This document shows positions 7,359-14,988 of a stretch of DNA of 24,914 nt, in pieces. The DNA lies in assembly GCA_964196045.1 (NCBI GenBank), contig CAXMRH010000174.1:1-24914 (forward strand). The letters are read 5' to 3'. The stretch's first letter is position 1, and each line of letters starts with the position of its first letter. The position numbers and the translations under genes are program-made. The notes under the pieces are model-generated. The model was not told where the DNA came from, searched no databases, and saw only the letters and a list, made by a program, of their open reading frames with translations. This DNA comes from SHLQ01 sp964196045 (GTDB lineage: Bacteria > Actinomycetota > Acidimicrobiia > Acidimicrobiales > SHLQ01).

Positions 7359-8297
7359 ATGGCTGATTCACCTCGCATGCTGCGAGTTGCTGCCGCACAG
7401 CTCGGACCGATCGCGATCGACGAATCACGCGTGGCCGTCGTAGAACGTCTGCGGTCCATGCTGGGATCGGCCGCCGATCAGGGCGCTGAGCTAGTGGTTT
7501 TTCCCGAGCTCGCGCTCACGACGTTCTTCCCGCGCTGGTACACCGACGATGTGTCGGGTCACGATCACTACTACGAGACGGCAATGCCAGGTCCGGAAAC
7601 GCAGCCGCTCTTCGATGACGCAGCGGAGCGAGGTGTTGGCTTCGCTCTCGGGTATGCCGAGCTCACGCCGGACGGAGAACGCTTCAACACGACGATCCTC
7701 GTCGACCAGCAGGGTGTTGAAGTCGGTCGGTATCGGAAGGTGCACATCCCGGGCCATGACTCGGACGAGCCGTGGCGCGACTTCCAGCACCTCGAGCGCC
7801 GATACTTCCAGGAGTCAGACGAGGGCTTCCACGTGCACCGGGCCTTCGGTGGCATCGTCGGGATGGCAACCTGCAACGATCGCCGCTGGCCAGAGACATA
7901 CCGCGAGATGGGGCTGCAGGGCGTCGAGCTGATCATGATCGGCTACAACACCCCGATTCACTACGCGCCGGACCCCGGCCAGAACGCGTTGCAAGGGTTT
8001 CACAACCATTTGTGCATGCAGGCAGGTGCGTATCAGAACGGCACGTGGGTTGTTGGTGTGGCGAAGGGCGGCCATGAAGAGGGCGTCGAGTCTCTTGCCC
8101 AATCGGCGATCATTGCCCCGAGCGGCCAGATCGTTGCCCAAGCCGTGACCACGGGTGACGAGGTCATCGTCGCGGACTGCAACCTCGATTGGTGCGCCAA
8201 CTACAAGGAAACATTATTCAACTTCGAGACCTACCGCCGCCCAGAGCTGTACCAGCGGATCACGTCACAAAAAGGCGTGATCCTCCCGCCTGAGTAG
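7359..8297 (+). CDS. N-carbamoyl-D-amino-acid hydrolase (nitrilase superfamily)
   Basis: ATG 7359 (312 aa) is chosen because GGAGG (7350-7354) precedes it and the family N-terminus (MLRVAAAQLGPI) starts at once. An in-frame ATG at 7263 would add 32 unrelated residues. The catalytic triad is clear: Glu50 in VVFPELALTTFFPRW, Lys127 in RYRKVHIPGH, Cys172 in TCNDRRWPE. Similarity to Agrobacterium D-carbamoylase runs through the whole protein (GYNTPIHY, CMQAGAYQNGTWVVGVAK). The enzyme hydrolyses N-carbamoyl-D-amino acids to the amino acid, CO2 and NH3, usually after a hydantoinase. It stands as a single gene with its own operator-like dyad. With the M20 carbamoylase at the window start, two unrelated hydrolases for ureido groups are present. 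The natural substrate here may be a ureido acid other than a hydantoin product. Confidence 0.92.
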   Translation: MADSPRMLRVAAAQLGPIAIDESRVAVVERLRSMLGSAADQGAELVVFPELALTTFFPRWYTDDVSGHDHYYETAMPGPETQPLFDDAAERGVGFALGYAELTPDGERFNTTILVDQQGVEVGRYRKVHIPGHDSDEPWRDFQHLERRYFQESDEGFHVHRAFGGIVGMATCNDRRWPETYREMGLQGVELIMIGYNTPIHYAPDPGQNALQGFHNHLCMQAGAYQNGTWVVGVAKGGHEEGVESLAQSAIIAPSGQIVAQAVTTGDEVIVADCNLDWCANYKETLFNFETYRRPELYQRITSQKGVILPPE

Positions 8298-8318
8298 CTC
8301 CGACTAGTCAAGTCAGAG
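8298..8318. terminator. Weak bidirectional hairpin between convergent genes
   Basis: CTCCGACT (8298-8305) and AGTCAGAG (8311-8318) pair at 7 of 8 positions around a 5-nt loop. It lies between the convergent D-carbamoylase and sensor-kinase genes and overlaps the kinase stop codon. The stem is modest and has no U-run. Confidence 0.4.
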
Positions 8319-9647
8319 TTGGAACCCGACGACCGCTCCGCCGCGCGGTGAGTCGCCGACGTGAACGTCGCCCCCATGTTGTTTGACGATCTGGTTGACG
8401 ATCGCGAGCCCAAGCCCCGAACCTGCCATCGCTCGGCTCTGGTCGGCCCGGTAGAAGCGGTCGAAGATTCGGGCCTGATCCGAAGGGCTGATGCCTGGCC
8501 CCTCGTCGTGGACGTCGATCCGAGTGCCCTGGACAACCAACCAGAGGTCGCCGCCCGGGTTGCTGTACTTCTCGCCGTTCGCAAGCAGGTTGCCGATGGC
8601 TCGCGTCAGAAGCTCGGTGTTGCCCGTGACGCTTGATCCGTTGAATTCCGTGTGCAGGCTGCGAGTCGACCGAGCAGCGAAGATGCGAGCCGCCTGTTCA
8701 GCAGGGTCGTTCAGGTCGACGGGCGTGAGTGGCGCGTCGTTGTGTACGTCGGTCGCGAGCTCGACGACCTCGTTGAAGAGAGTCGAGAGTTCCTCGACCT
8801 CAGATCGCAAGCTCGCCAGCATCGCTTCCTTCTCGCCGGGGTCCATCTCGGGGTAGCGGGAGAGGAGTTCGATGTTGGCTCGAATGGTCGTGAGCGGTGT
8901 GCGTAGCTCGTGCGCAGCGTCCTGTATGAGCTGGTGCTGCTGCAAGCGGCTCTGGCGAAGGGCAGCGAGCATCTCGTTGAAGCTCTTCGCGAGGCGGCCG
9001 ACCTCGTCGTTTCCGCCCTTGGGAATCGGAACGGACAGATCCTGCGTCTCGGAGATCGTCTCGACGCTCTGGCTCAAGGCACGCAGGGGTCGCATTGCGC
9101 GTCCGACCAGCAACCACCCAACGGCGGCCGCGGACAGCGACAGACCGAGCGCAGTGAGCACGGCCCGGCTTCGCAGTCCGCCGAGGGTGTCATCGTTTTC
9201 GTCGAGACTCCGGCCCACCTGGACTGCGCCACCGCCGTCGATGTGTTGGGTGATCATGCGGATGCTCATTCCATCCACCGTCACCGTCCGAAGGGTGGGG
9301 CCGACTCTCCGCTCGGCGATCTCGCGGTCCCGCTGGTTGATAGGTAGCTCAACGAGATCGTTGCTCGCGAGAATCGTGGCGTCTTGGTCGAGTTGCTGGA
9401 CGACGGTGTCGGGCTCTGCGGCCAATGTGGGGGAGTCCCCGCCCTGGTCGTCATCACCTGGCCGTCCCCGGTCGGGCGGCAAGCGCCGAGCCCCATCGAC
9501 GAGTTCCCCTGAGCGTTCTCGAAGGAAATCATCGATACTCGAGTTCAAACCCGAACGCGTCGACAAGAAGTTGGAGGTACCAGACCCGACCACTCCAACG
9601 ATCACCAGGGCAGACGTGAGTATCGCCAGTCGGAACCGAAGGCTCAC
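8313..9647 (-). CDS. Sensor histidine kinase
   Basis: 444 aa from GTG 9647. The start overlaps the response-regulator stop by 4 nt (GTGA), a sign of translational coupling. TM1 is at residues about 8-25, an extracytoplasmic region of about 135 residues follows, and TM2 is at about 163-182. A HAMP region comes next (RPLRALSQSVETISE), then the H-box QDAAHELRTPLTTIRANIELL with phospho-acceptor His246. The ATPase domain shows the N-box (GNLLANGEKYS, Asn353 and Asn357), G1 DEGPGIS (381-387), F-box IFDRFYR and G2 GSGLGLAI. It resembles MprB/PhoR-type actinobacterial kinases. The signal is unknown; the sensor loop contains a Gly/Asp/Arg-rich low-complexity segment. It would phosphorylate the regulator encoded just upstream. 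Confidence 0.95.
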   Translation of the reverse strand: MSLRFRLAILTSALVIVGVVGSGTSNFLSTRSGLNSSIDDFLRERSGELVDGARRLPPDRGRPGDDDQGGDSPTLAAEPDTVVQQLDQDATILASNDLVELPINQRDREIAERRVGPTLRTVTVDGMSIRMITQHIDGGGAVQVGRSLDENDDTLGGLRSRAVLTALGLSLSAAAVGWLLVGRAMRPLRALSQSVETISETQDLSVPIPKGGNDEVGRLAKSFNEMLAALRQSRLQQHQLIQDAAHELRTPLTTIRANIELLSRYPEMDPGEKEAMLASLRSEVEELSTLFNEVVELATDVHNDAPLTPVDLNDPAEQAARIFAARSTRSLHTEFNGSSVTGNTELLTRAIGNLLANGEKYSNPGGDLWLVVQGTRIDVHDEGPGISPSDQARIFDRFYRADQSRAMAGSGLGLAIVNQIVKQHGGDVHVGDSPRGGAVVGFQL

Positions 9648-10333
9648 TGATCAACTCCTGGCCGCAACACGTAGCCGACCCCACGAACTGTTTGGATGAG
9701 TCTCGGCGCACCATCCTCCTCGAGCTTGCGACGTAGGTAGCTGATGTGCACGTCGAGCGACTTCGAATCCTCACCGAAGTCGTATCCCCACACGCGCTCG
9801 TAGAGGGTCGAACGCGAAAGCACGAGGCCATCGTTTCGAAGGAGCAACTCGAGGAGCTCGAACTCGGTCTTCGTCACGTCGATCTCACGGCCGTCACGAG
9901 TTGCGATCCTCCGCCCGATGTCTAGTCCCAGTCCATGGGCTTCAAACGTGTCGCCTGTCTCGGGGTCGTTGCGACGCAGAAGTGCCCGGATGCGCGCCAG
10001 GAGTTCATCGAGAGCGAACGGCTTTGCGACGTAGTCGTCCGCGCCAGCGTCGAGCCCTGCTACGCGGTCTGGGACTTCTTCGCGTGCGGTGAGCATGAGG
10101 ATTGGTGTCCGATCTCCGCGCGAACGAAGGGTTCGGCAGACCTCGAGACCGTTGACGAACGGCATCATCACGTCTAGCAAGATCAGCGCCGGATGGTGTG
10201 ACTTCACCGCCTCAAGTGCGGCGGCACCGTCCGCCACGGAAACGAACGAATAACCCTCGAAACCAAGGATCCGTTCGAGAGCCTGACGTACCTCAGGGTC
10301 ATCCTCAGCGATGAGGATCGTCTGACTTTCCAT
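9644..10333 (-). CDS. OmpR/PhoB-family response regulator
   Basis: ATG 10333 (229 aa) is preferred over the upstream in-frame start at 10384, because GAGGAG (complement of 10344-10349) sits 10 nt ahead and the product then begins directly with MESQTILIAEDD. Receiver domain: acidic pair Asp11/Asp12, phospho-acceptor Asp54 (ILLDVMMP), Thr82 (MLTARE), Lys104 (YVAKPF). The C-terminal winged-helix DNA-binding domain has TKTEFELLELLLRNDGLVLSR and the recognition region SLDVHISYLRRKLE. It is most like MprA-type regulators. The peroxidase gene ends only 59 nt upstream on the same strand, so peroxidase, regulator and kinase probably form one operon. Confidence 0.95.
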   Translation of the reverse strand: MESQTILIAEDDPEVRQALERILGFEGYSFVSVADGAAALEAVKSHHPALILLDVMMPFVNGLEVCRTLRSRGDRTPILMLTAREEVPDRVAGLDAGADDYVAKPFALDELLARIRALLRRNDPETGDTFEAHGLGLDIGRRIATRDGREIDVTKTEFELLELLLRNDGLVLSRSTLYERVWGYDFGEDSKSLDVHISYLRRKLEEDGAPRLIQTVRGVGYVLRPGVDQ

Positions 10334-10392
10334 CTCGCTCTTGCTCCTCAGATTGAAACTGACACCGTCGGCTTGTACAGGCATTGTTGTGG

Positions 10393-12126
10393 CTACTCGT
10401 CGCGAGACGCGGGATCAACTCCCGCGATAGTCAACATGTCGACCATGGCGAAATCGTCGCGTCCTGAACGGGTCGGCAACGTGGGGTGCCACGCGGGGTC
10501 CGCCGACAGGTACGAGCCCGCGTCCATCTGCAGCAGGCCGATGAAGACCTCAGCCACGATCCGCCCTCCCACTGGCCCGAGGTGCGCTCCGTCGTTTACA
10601 ACATCTGCCTCGCGCAGGATGTAGAGCCAGAGTGGCGTTTGGCGGTCGAGGTTGGCGCCGAAGTCGCCGAAGAGTGAAAGGTCGGCAGCGCTGAGCGGCG
10701 TTTCGTTCATTGCCGCAGCTACCTCTTGGCCAGTCGCGATCTCCCATGTCAGATGCCGTAACAGGTTCCGGGTGGCAAGTGACGTGGGTCCGACGTCCTC
10801 GCCGCGCCCTGCGCCGATCGCACTCGCTGGCAATCGAAACAGAGGGCTCGAGATCGACGTGTCGATCCGTTTCGCATTCTTCACCTCACCGTCGCCGAAG
10901 TCGAAGAACGTCTGCCAGTCGATGAAACGGCGCGCGGCACGATGGCCTCCGGTTAGGTCGTCGGGGTCCGGTTGGCCGAATTCGGCCGGGTCGAAGACGA
11001 ATGCAAAGAAGGGGTCCCCATCATCTCCGGCGAGATTCGCCCGGTAGCTGGGTCGCACCATCGAATGTCCGAATCGATATGCCGACGTCTGGAACTCGAC
11101 CGGGATTCTGGCGACGTCTTCGGTGTAGTGACGACGACCATTGGCCACGATGTCATCGACCAACTCCTGTCCAACGATCAGCGGCAGATACTCGTGAAGA
11201 ATCATCCACTGGTAGTGCCAGCGGACGAGCTGCATTGCCGCCGCCATGGCCGCATTGCCGCGCTCACCTGAGGCGATGACGCGATCGACAACCGCATTGT
11301 GGAACCTCAAGAACGCCACTTGAAGACCGCTGATGACCAGATTTTCGTCGTTGCGTGAGTCTCCGATGATGGCCTGGCCCGTGGAGTCCCGCGGAAGATC
11401 CTCGAATTGCCCGCCGAATTCGACGACGAAGTGGAGACCGTCCTCCTCGTACAAGTCGGGGGACTCCTCGGGGCCACCCCCATACACGCTGTCGAGGTCG
11501 AACCGGGGAGTCCGAAGGTTGGTGCTTCGTCCCAGTGGAGTAGCGCGACCGAGGTTCGACCCCGCGTCCCGGGTGATGTCGTGGTCAAGGAATTGCCCGA
11601 AGAACGTCGTTCCAGCAGGGTGCGTGGCGTTGTCTCGATTATTCGGACTGAGTTCGGGCTCGGTGATCAGCCGAATCGGCCCGACCTCGATTGGATCATT
11701 TGCATCGAGAAGTCCTCCCGGCCTGCTCAGTTCGATCAGGGCTTCGCGCATCTCTCGGGTTTCTTGTCGCCCGATGTCGTTGCGGGTGAACAGGCGACTG
11801 AAGCGATCTGGCCCGTCGGTTTGAGGTGCGGCCCGCAGCTGTCGTTCTGCGTTCTGTCCGTCCGGTGGCCGCCGGCCTTCCCCGTCTCGCGCGCCACGTC
11901 GATCGCCGCCTCTCCCTCCTCCTTGGCCGCGGCCGCCGTCTCCTCCGCGCCGGCGACCGTCCAGCGCTCCGGCGACCCCCGGCGCTCCAATGACCACGGC
12001 GGCGCCTGCTCCGAGTCCAGCCACGCCGAGGAACGCCCGACGGCTGTTCGACCTGGGGGGTGACGTGGTCGCTTGCTGCTCGGATTCTTCGCTGTTGGCG
12101 TCGGGGTGGGGGGTGAACTCGTCCAC
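10393..12126 (-). CDS. Tat-exported animal-type haem peroxidase (peroxinectin-like)
   Basis: 577 aa from GTG 12126, preceded by AAGGAGA (complement of 12134-12140) at 7 nt spacing. Residues 26-55 form a Tat signal (NSRRAFLG followed by an Ala/Gly-rich hydrophobic core), then an Arg/Gly-rich linker (about 58-85). The haem peroxidase core shows the distal-His motif FFGQFLDHDIT (His182), FDLDSVYGGGP near the calcium site, GDSRNDENLVISGLQVAFLRFHN, and the proximal-His motif YRFGHSMVRPSY (His354). These fit the animal haem peroxidase superfamily, whose bacterial members oxidise halides or phenols with H2O2. Folded export by Tat agrees with a cofactor inserted in the cytoplasm. The short gap to the two-component genes suggests co-regulation. 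The substrate is unknown. Confidence 0.9.
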   Translation of the reverse strand: MDEFTPHPDANSEESEQQATTSPPRSNSRRAFLGVAGLGAGAAVVIGAPGVAGALDGRRRGGDGGRGQGGGRGGDRRGARDGEGRRPPDGQNAERQLRAAPQTDGPDRFSRLFTRNDIGRQETREMREALIELSRPGGLLDANDPIEVGPIRLITEPELSPNNRDNATHPAGTTFFGQFLDHDITRDAGSNLGRATPLGRSTNLRTPRFDLDSVYGGGPEESPDLYEEDGLHFVVEFGGQFEDLPRDSTGQAIIGDSRNDENLVISGLQVAFLRFHNAVVDRVIASGERGNAAMAAAMQLVRWHYQWMILHEYLPLIVGQELVDDIVANGRRHYTEDVARIPVEFQTSAYRFGHSMVRPSYRANLAGDDGDPFFAFVFDPAEFGQPDPDDLTGGHRAARRFIDWQTFFDFGDGEVKNAKRIDTSISSPLFRLPASAIGAGRGEDVGPTSLATRNLLRHLTWEIATGQEVAAAMNETPLSAADLSLFGDFGANLDRQTPLWLYILREADVVNDGAHLGPVGGRIVAEVFIGLLQMDAGSYLSADPAWHPTLPTRSGRDDFAMVDMLTIAGVDPASRDE

Positions 12127-12242
12127 TGAGAGGTCTCCTTGTGTGAGGGGACTTCCAGCGTCAGCGAGTCAGAACAGCGCATCGCAAAGCAATCGATAAG
12201 AAACCCAAAAGCCTGGCCGTCACGTTCGGCACTTGTATCTCG

Positions 12243-12259
12243 CTTTACAAAACGTAAAG
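12243..12259 (+). promoter_or_regulatory. 17-bp palindromic operator, site 2 (xdh-like promoter)
   Basis: CTTTACA-AAA-CGTAAAG, six of seven arm pairs intact. The overlapping TAAAGT (12255-12260) makes a good -10 element, with TTGTAT (12233-12238) as -35 at 16 nt spacing. The expected start point is then the ATG at 12268. The palindrome therefore covers the -10 and the spacer. It lies in the divergent gap to the haem peroxidase gene and could influence both. Confidence 0.8.
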
Positions 12260-12267
12260 TAGGGCGC

Positions 12268-14904
12268 ATGACCGAGTTCAACCTCAATGGCACGCCCGTC
12301 TCTGTAGGCGATCACCACGAGCATCTCCTCACCGCCTTGCGTGATGAGCTGGGTGTCATGTCACCGAAGGACGGCTGCGCGCCGTCGGGTCAATGTGGCT
12401 GCTGCACGGTCATCGTCGACGGAAAAGCACGAGTCTCGTGCCAGACCGGCCTCGAGAAGGTGGCGGGGGCGCAGGTCTTGACGCTCGAAGGTGTGGACGA
12501 GACCGAGCGCGAGGACATGGCCGCTGCATTCGCCGCGCACGGGGCTCTGCAATGTGGCTTCTGCACCCCCGGAATCCTCATGCGAACGAAGGCCATGATC
12601 GACAAGAAGGGCAAGGACCTCACGCGGGCGAACGCCGCGGCACTTCTCGGCGCACACCTCTGTCGGTGTACGGGTTACATCAAGATCCTCGATGCCGTCG
12701 AGGACCTCGCTCAGGGGGAAGTTTCCGTGGCTCTGCTGCCAGGGGGCGTGGGAAGCCGCGGCGTGAAATACGAAGCTCACGACTTGGCCCTGGGAGATCG
12801 GCCATACATCGACGACATGGTTCCTGAAGGTTTGCTACACGGCGCCGTGCATCTGACAGAACATGCCCGGGCCGACATACTCGCGATCGACGCCAGCGCG
12901 GCCGAGGCTGTCGATGGAGTCATCGGCGTGATCACTGGTGCGGACGTGCCGGGTGAGCTTCGTGCAGGAATCATCTACAAGGACTGGCCGATCTTCATCC
13001 CGGCCGGTGGACGCACGAGTTACCTCGGCGACGTCCTGGCGCTGGTTCTTGCCGACACGCGAGCGATCGCCCGTCAGGCCGCAACCCTGATCGAGGTCAC
13101 CTACGACGTACTGCCGCCGATGACGAACCCGGCCGAGGCGGTCGCATCCTCGGAGAATGCAGTGTGGGAGATCGACGGCAACGTCTTGTCCACGTCCACG
13201 TATGCCCGTGGCGATGTTGGCTCTGGATTGGCAGAAGCTGCACACGTTGTTCGTGAGACGTTCCAAACGCAGCGAATCGACCATGCGTTCGTAGAACCGG
13301 AGAGCACCCTGGCGGTGCCAATCGCCGCTGGCGACAAGTTGCCAACCACAGGAACTACAGGAGACGCACCCTCAACAAGCGATGAGCGGCGTCTTTATGT
13401 GTATTCGGGTGGTCAGGGAATCTGGGACGACCGAAACGATATCGCACGAATCCTCGACATCGACACCTCGAGAGTGCTGACGGAACTTGTGAGCAACGGT
13501 GGCGCATTCGGCGGCAAGGAGGACATGTCGAATCAGGGGCAGACCGCACTTGCCGCGTGGCTCTTGAACCGCCCGGTGAAGACCACGTTCTCCCGAGAAG
13601 AGTCGTTTCTCGTGCACACGAAGCGGCACCCGATTCGGATGGAGTACGAGGCAGGTTGTGATGGCGACGGGAAGCTCCTCGGTCTGCGAGTTCGGATGCT
13701 TGGGGACTCCGGGCCCTATGCCTCGGTTGGCATGAAGGTCCTCGAACGTGCCGCGGGCCATGCATCTGGTCCATACGTCGTGCCCAACATCGATGTCGAA
13801 GCAGTGGCTGCCCGCACGAACAACTCGGTCTGCGGTGCTTTCCGCGGGTTCGGGGCCAATCAGGCCCAGTTCGCCATGGAGGGTGTCCTCGATCGCCTCG
13901 CCGAGATGGCAGGCATCAGTGGGTGGGAGATCCGCAACCGCAATGTGATCACCCCCGGGGATGTCTGGGGACCAGGCCAAAGGATGGACGACGGCTGTCT
14001 CGGCGCGCGCGAATGTCTCGATGCGGTGAAGCCGGCGTATGACGAAGCGATCGCAGCAGGCAAAGCAGTCGGACTGGGTCTCGGTCTGAAGAACTCTGGT
14101 CTCGGAAACGGATTCAAGGAGATCGCAAGGGCGGTCGTGCACTTCCGCGAAGACGACAAGGTCGAAGTTCGCCACTGTTGGACCGAGATGGGCCAGGGCG
14201 TCCACACGGTCGCGCTCCAGGTGGCTGTGGAAGAGCTCAAGATCGACGCTGAGCGTATAGAAGTGATCGTCGACTCGACACGCGAGCTTGGCGCCGGTCA
14301 GACGACGGGGAGCCGCGGGACTCTCATGGGTGCTGGATCGGTGAAGGATGCCTGCGAGAAGGCTGTCGCCGATGGCTGCAAGGTTGGGGTCGACTACGAG
14401 GGTGAGTACCGAGTCGATTGGACCAACTCGATGAGCGAAGGGTTGGAGAACCCGATCATCCACTCGACGTTTGGCTACGCGGCGCAGCTCGTGATCATGA
14501 ACCGAGACAGTGGCACCATCGAGAACGTCGTGGCCGCCCACGATGTCGGTCGGGCCGTGAACCCGTTGCTTTGCGAAGGCCAGGTGGAAGGCGCTGTGCA
14601 TATGGGACTGGGTTACGCCCTCAGCGAGGGGTTCCCCTGCGATGAGGACGGCAAGCCGCTGAACGAGACGCTTCGTAGCCTCGAGATTATTCGACCGAAG
14701 GACATGCCACCTGTCGAAGTAATCCTGGTGGAGTCGCCCGAGCCGAACAGCCCGTACGGCGTCAAGGGTGTGGGAGAGATCGGCCTCGTTCCAACCGCCG
14801 GCGCCGTTGCTGCAGCAATGCACGATCGAGATGGCGAGTGGAGAAGCGAGTTGCCGATGGTCAGCGAAAAGAACCGGGAGCGTGCCTCAGCCTGGACTGT
14901 GTGA
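12268..14904 (+). CDS. Xanthine-dehydrogenase-type Mo hydroxylase, fused 2Fe-2S and Mo domains
   Basis: 878 aa. ATG 12268 is chosen because the ferredoxin fold starts at once (MTEFNLNGTPV) and a -10-like TAAAGT ends 7 nt upstream, so the mRNA is probably leaderless; an open frame reaches back to 12139 but runs through the operator. The 2Fe-2S domains have Cys37, Cys43, Cys46 and Cys58 (spacing C-x5-C-x2-C), then Cys96, Cys99, Cys132 and Cys134. The molybdopterin part starts near residue 160 (GVGSRGVKYEA) and includes GGAFGGKEDMSNQGQ, CGAFRGFGANQAQFAMEG, EMGQGVHTVALQ and YGVKGVGEIGLVP with the likely catalytic Glu837. The layout fits the fused 'Se-dependent xanthine dehydrogenase' group (TIGR03311-like) rather than XdhA/B/C. 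There is no in-frame UGA, so no selenocysteine. No FAD domain is present; electrons must leave to a partner. Likely substrate: a purine or related heterocycle. Confidence 0.88.
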   Translation: MTEFNLNGTPVSVGDHHEHLLTALRDELGVMSPKDGCAPSGQCGCCTVIVDGKARVSCQTGLEKVAGAQVLTLEGVDETEREDMAAAFAAHGALQCGFCTPGILMRTKAMIDKKGKDLTRANAAALLGAHLCRCTGYIKILDAVEDLAQGEVSVALLPGGVGSRGVKYEAHDLALGDRPYIDDMVPEGLLHGAVHLTEHARADILAIDASAAEAVDGVIGVITGADVPGELRAGIIYKDWPIFIPAGGRTSYLGDVLALVLADTRAIARQAATLIEVTYDVLPPMTNPAEAVASSENAVWEIDGNVLSTSTYARGDVGSGLAEAAHVVRETFQTQRIDHAFVEPESTLAVPIAAGDKLPTTGTTGDAPSTSDERRLYVYSGGQGIWDDRNDIARILDIDTSRVLTELVSNGGAFGGKEDMSNQGQTALAAWLLNRPVKTTFSREESFLVHTKRHPIRMEYEAGCDGDGKLLGLRVRMLGDSGPYASVGMKVLERAAGHASGPYVVPNIDVEAVAARTNNSVCGAFRGFGANQAQFAMEGVLDRLAEMAGISGWEIRNRNVITPGDVWGPGQRMDDGCLGARECLDAVKPAYDEAIAAGKAVGLGLGLKNSGLGNGFKEIARAVVHFREDDKVEVRHCWTEMGQGVHTVALQVAVEELKIDAERIEVIVDSTRELGAGQTTGSRGTLMGAGSVKDACEKAVADGCKVGVDYEGEYRVDWTNSMSEGLENPIIHSTFGYAAQLVIMNRDSGTIENVVAAHDVGRAVNPLLCEGQVEGAVHMGLGYALSEGFPCDEDGKPLNETLRSLEIIRPKDMPPVEVILVESPEPNSPYGVKGVGEIGLVPTAGAVAAAMHDRDGEWRSELPMVSEKNRERASAWTV

Positions 14905-14927
14905 TAATTCCGATATCGAATCACACA
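14898..14927 (+). terminator. Hairpin over the xdh-like stop codon
   Basis: TGTGTGAT (14898-14905) and ATCACACA (14920-14927) form a perfect 8-bp stem that includes the TGA stop. The 14-nt loop contains the small palindrome CGATATCG. It is followed by ATAAAGTAG rather than a U-run. It may act as a terminator or 3' stabiliser. Confidence 0.45.
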
Positions 14928-14988
14928 TAAAGTAGTGATCTCCATACCGATGGGGTTAAATGCCACACAGAGTGGTACAACAGTCTCC

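Noticed and set aside
8872..9699. 275-codon plus-strand frame opposite the sensor kinase
   Set aside because: The minus strand has all kinase boxes; this frame is Ser/Arg-rich and featureless.
13372..14823. 483-codon minus-strand frame opposite the xdh-like gene
   Set aside because: The plus strand encodes well-conserved molybdopterin motifs; the antisense product is His/Leu/Asp-rich without any recognisable domain, as usual for GC-rich shadows.
12268..14904. Possible selenocysteine (in-frame UGA) in the 'Se-dependent XDH'-type protein
   Set aside because: The frame has no internal TGA. In this family the selenium is thought to be a labile cofactor, not selenocysteine, so the sequence cannot show selenium dependence.
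14900..14925. CRP-like TGTGA...TCACA site after the xdh-like gene
   Set aside because: The half-sites are 16 nt apart, far more than the 6 nt of a CRP site, and one overlaps the stop codon; a hairpin is the simpler reading.
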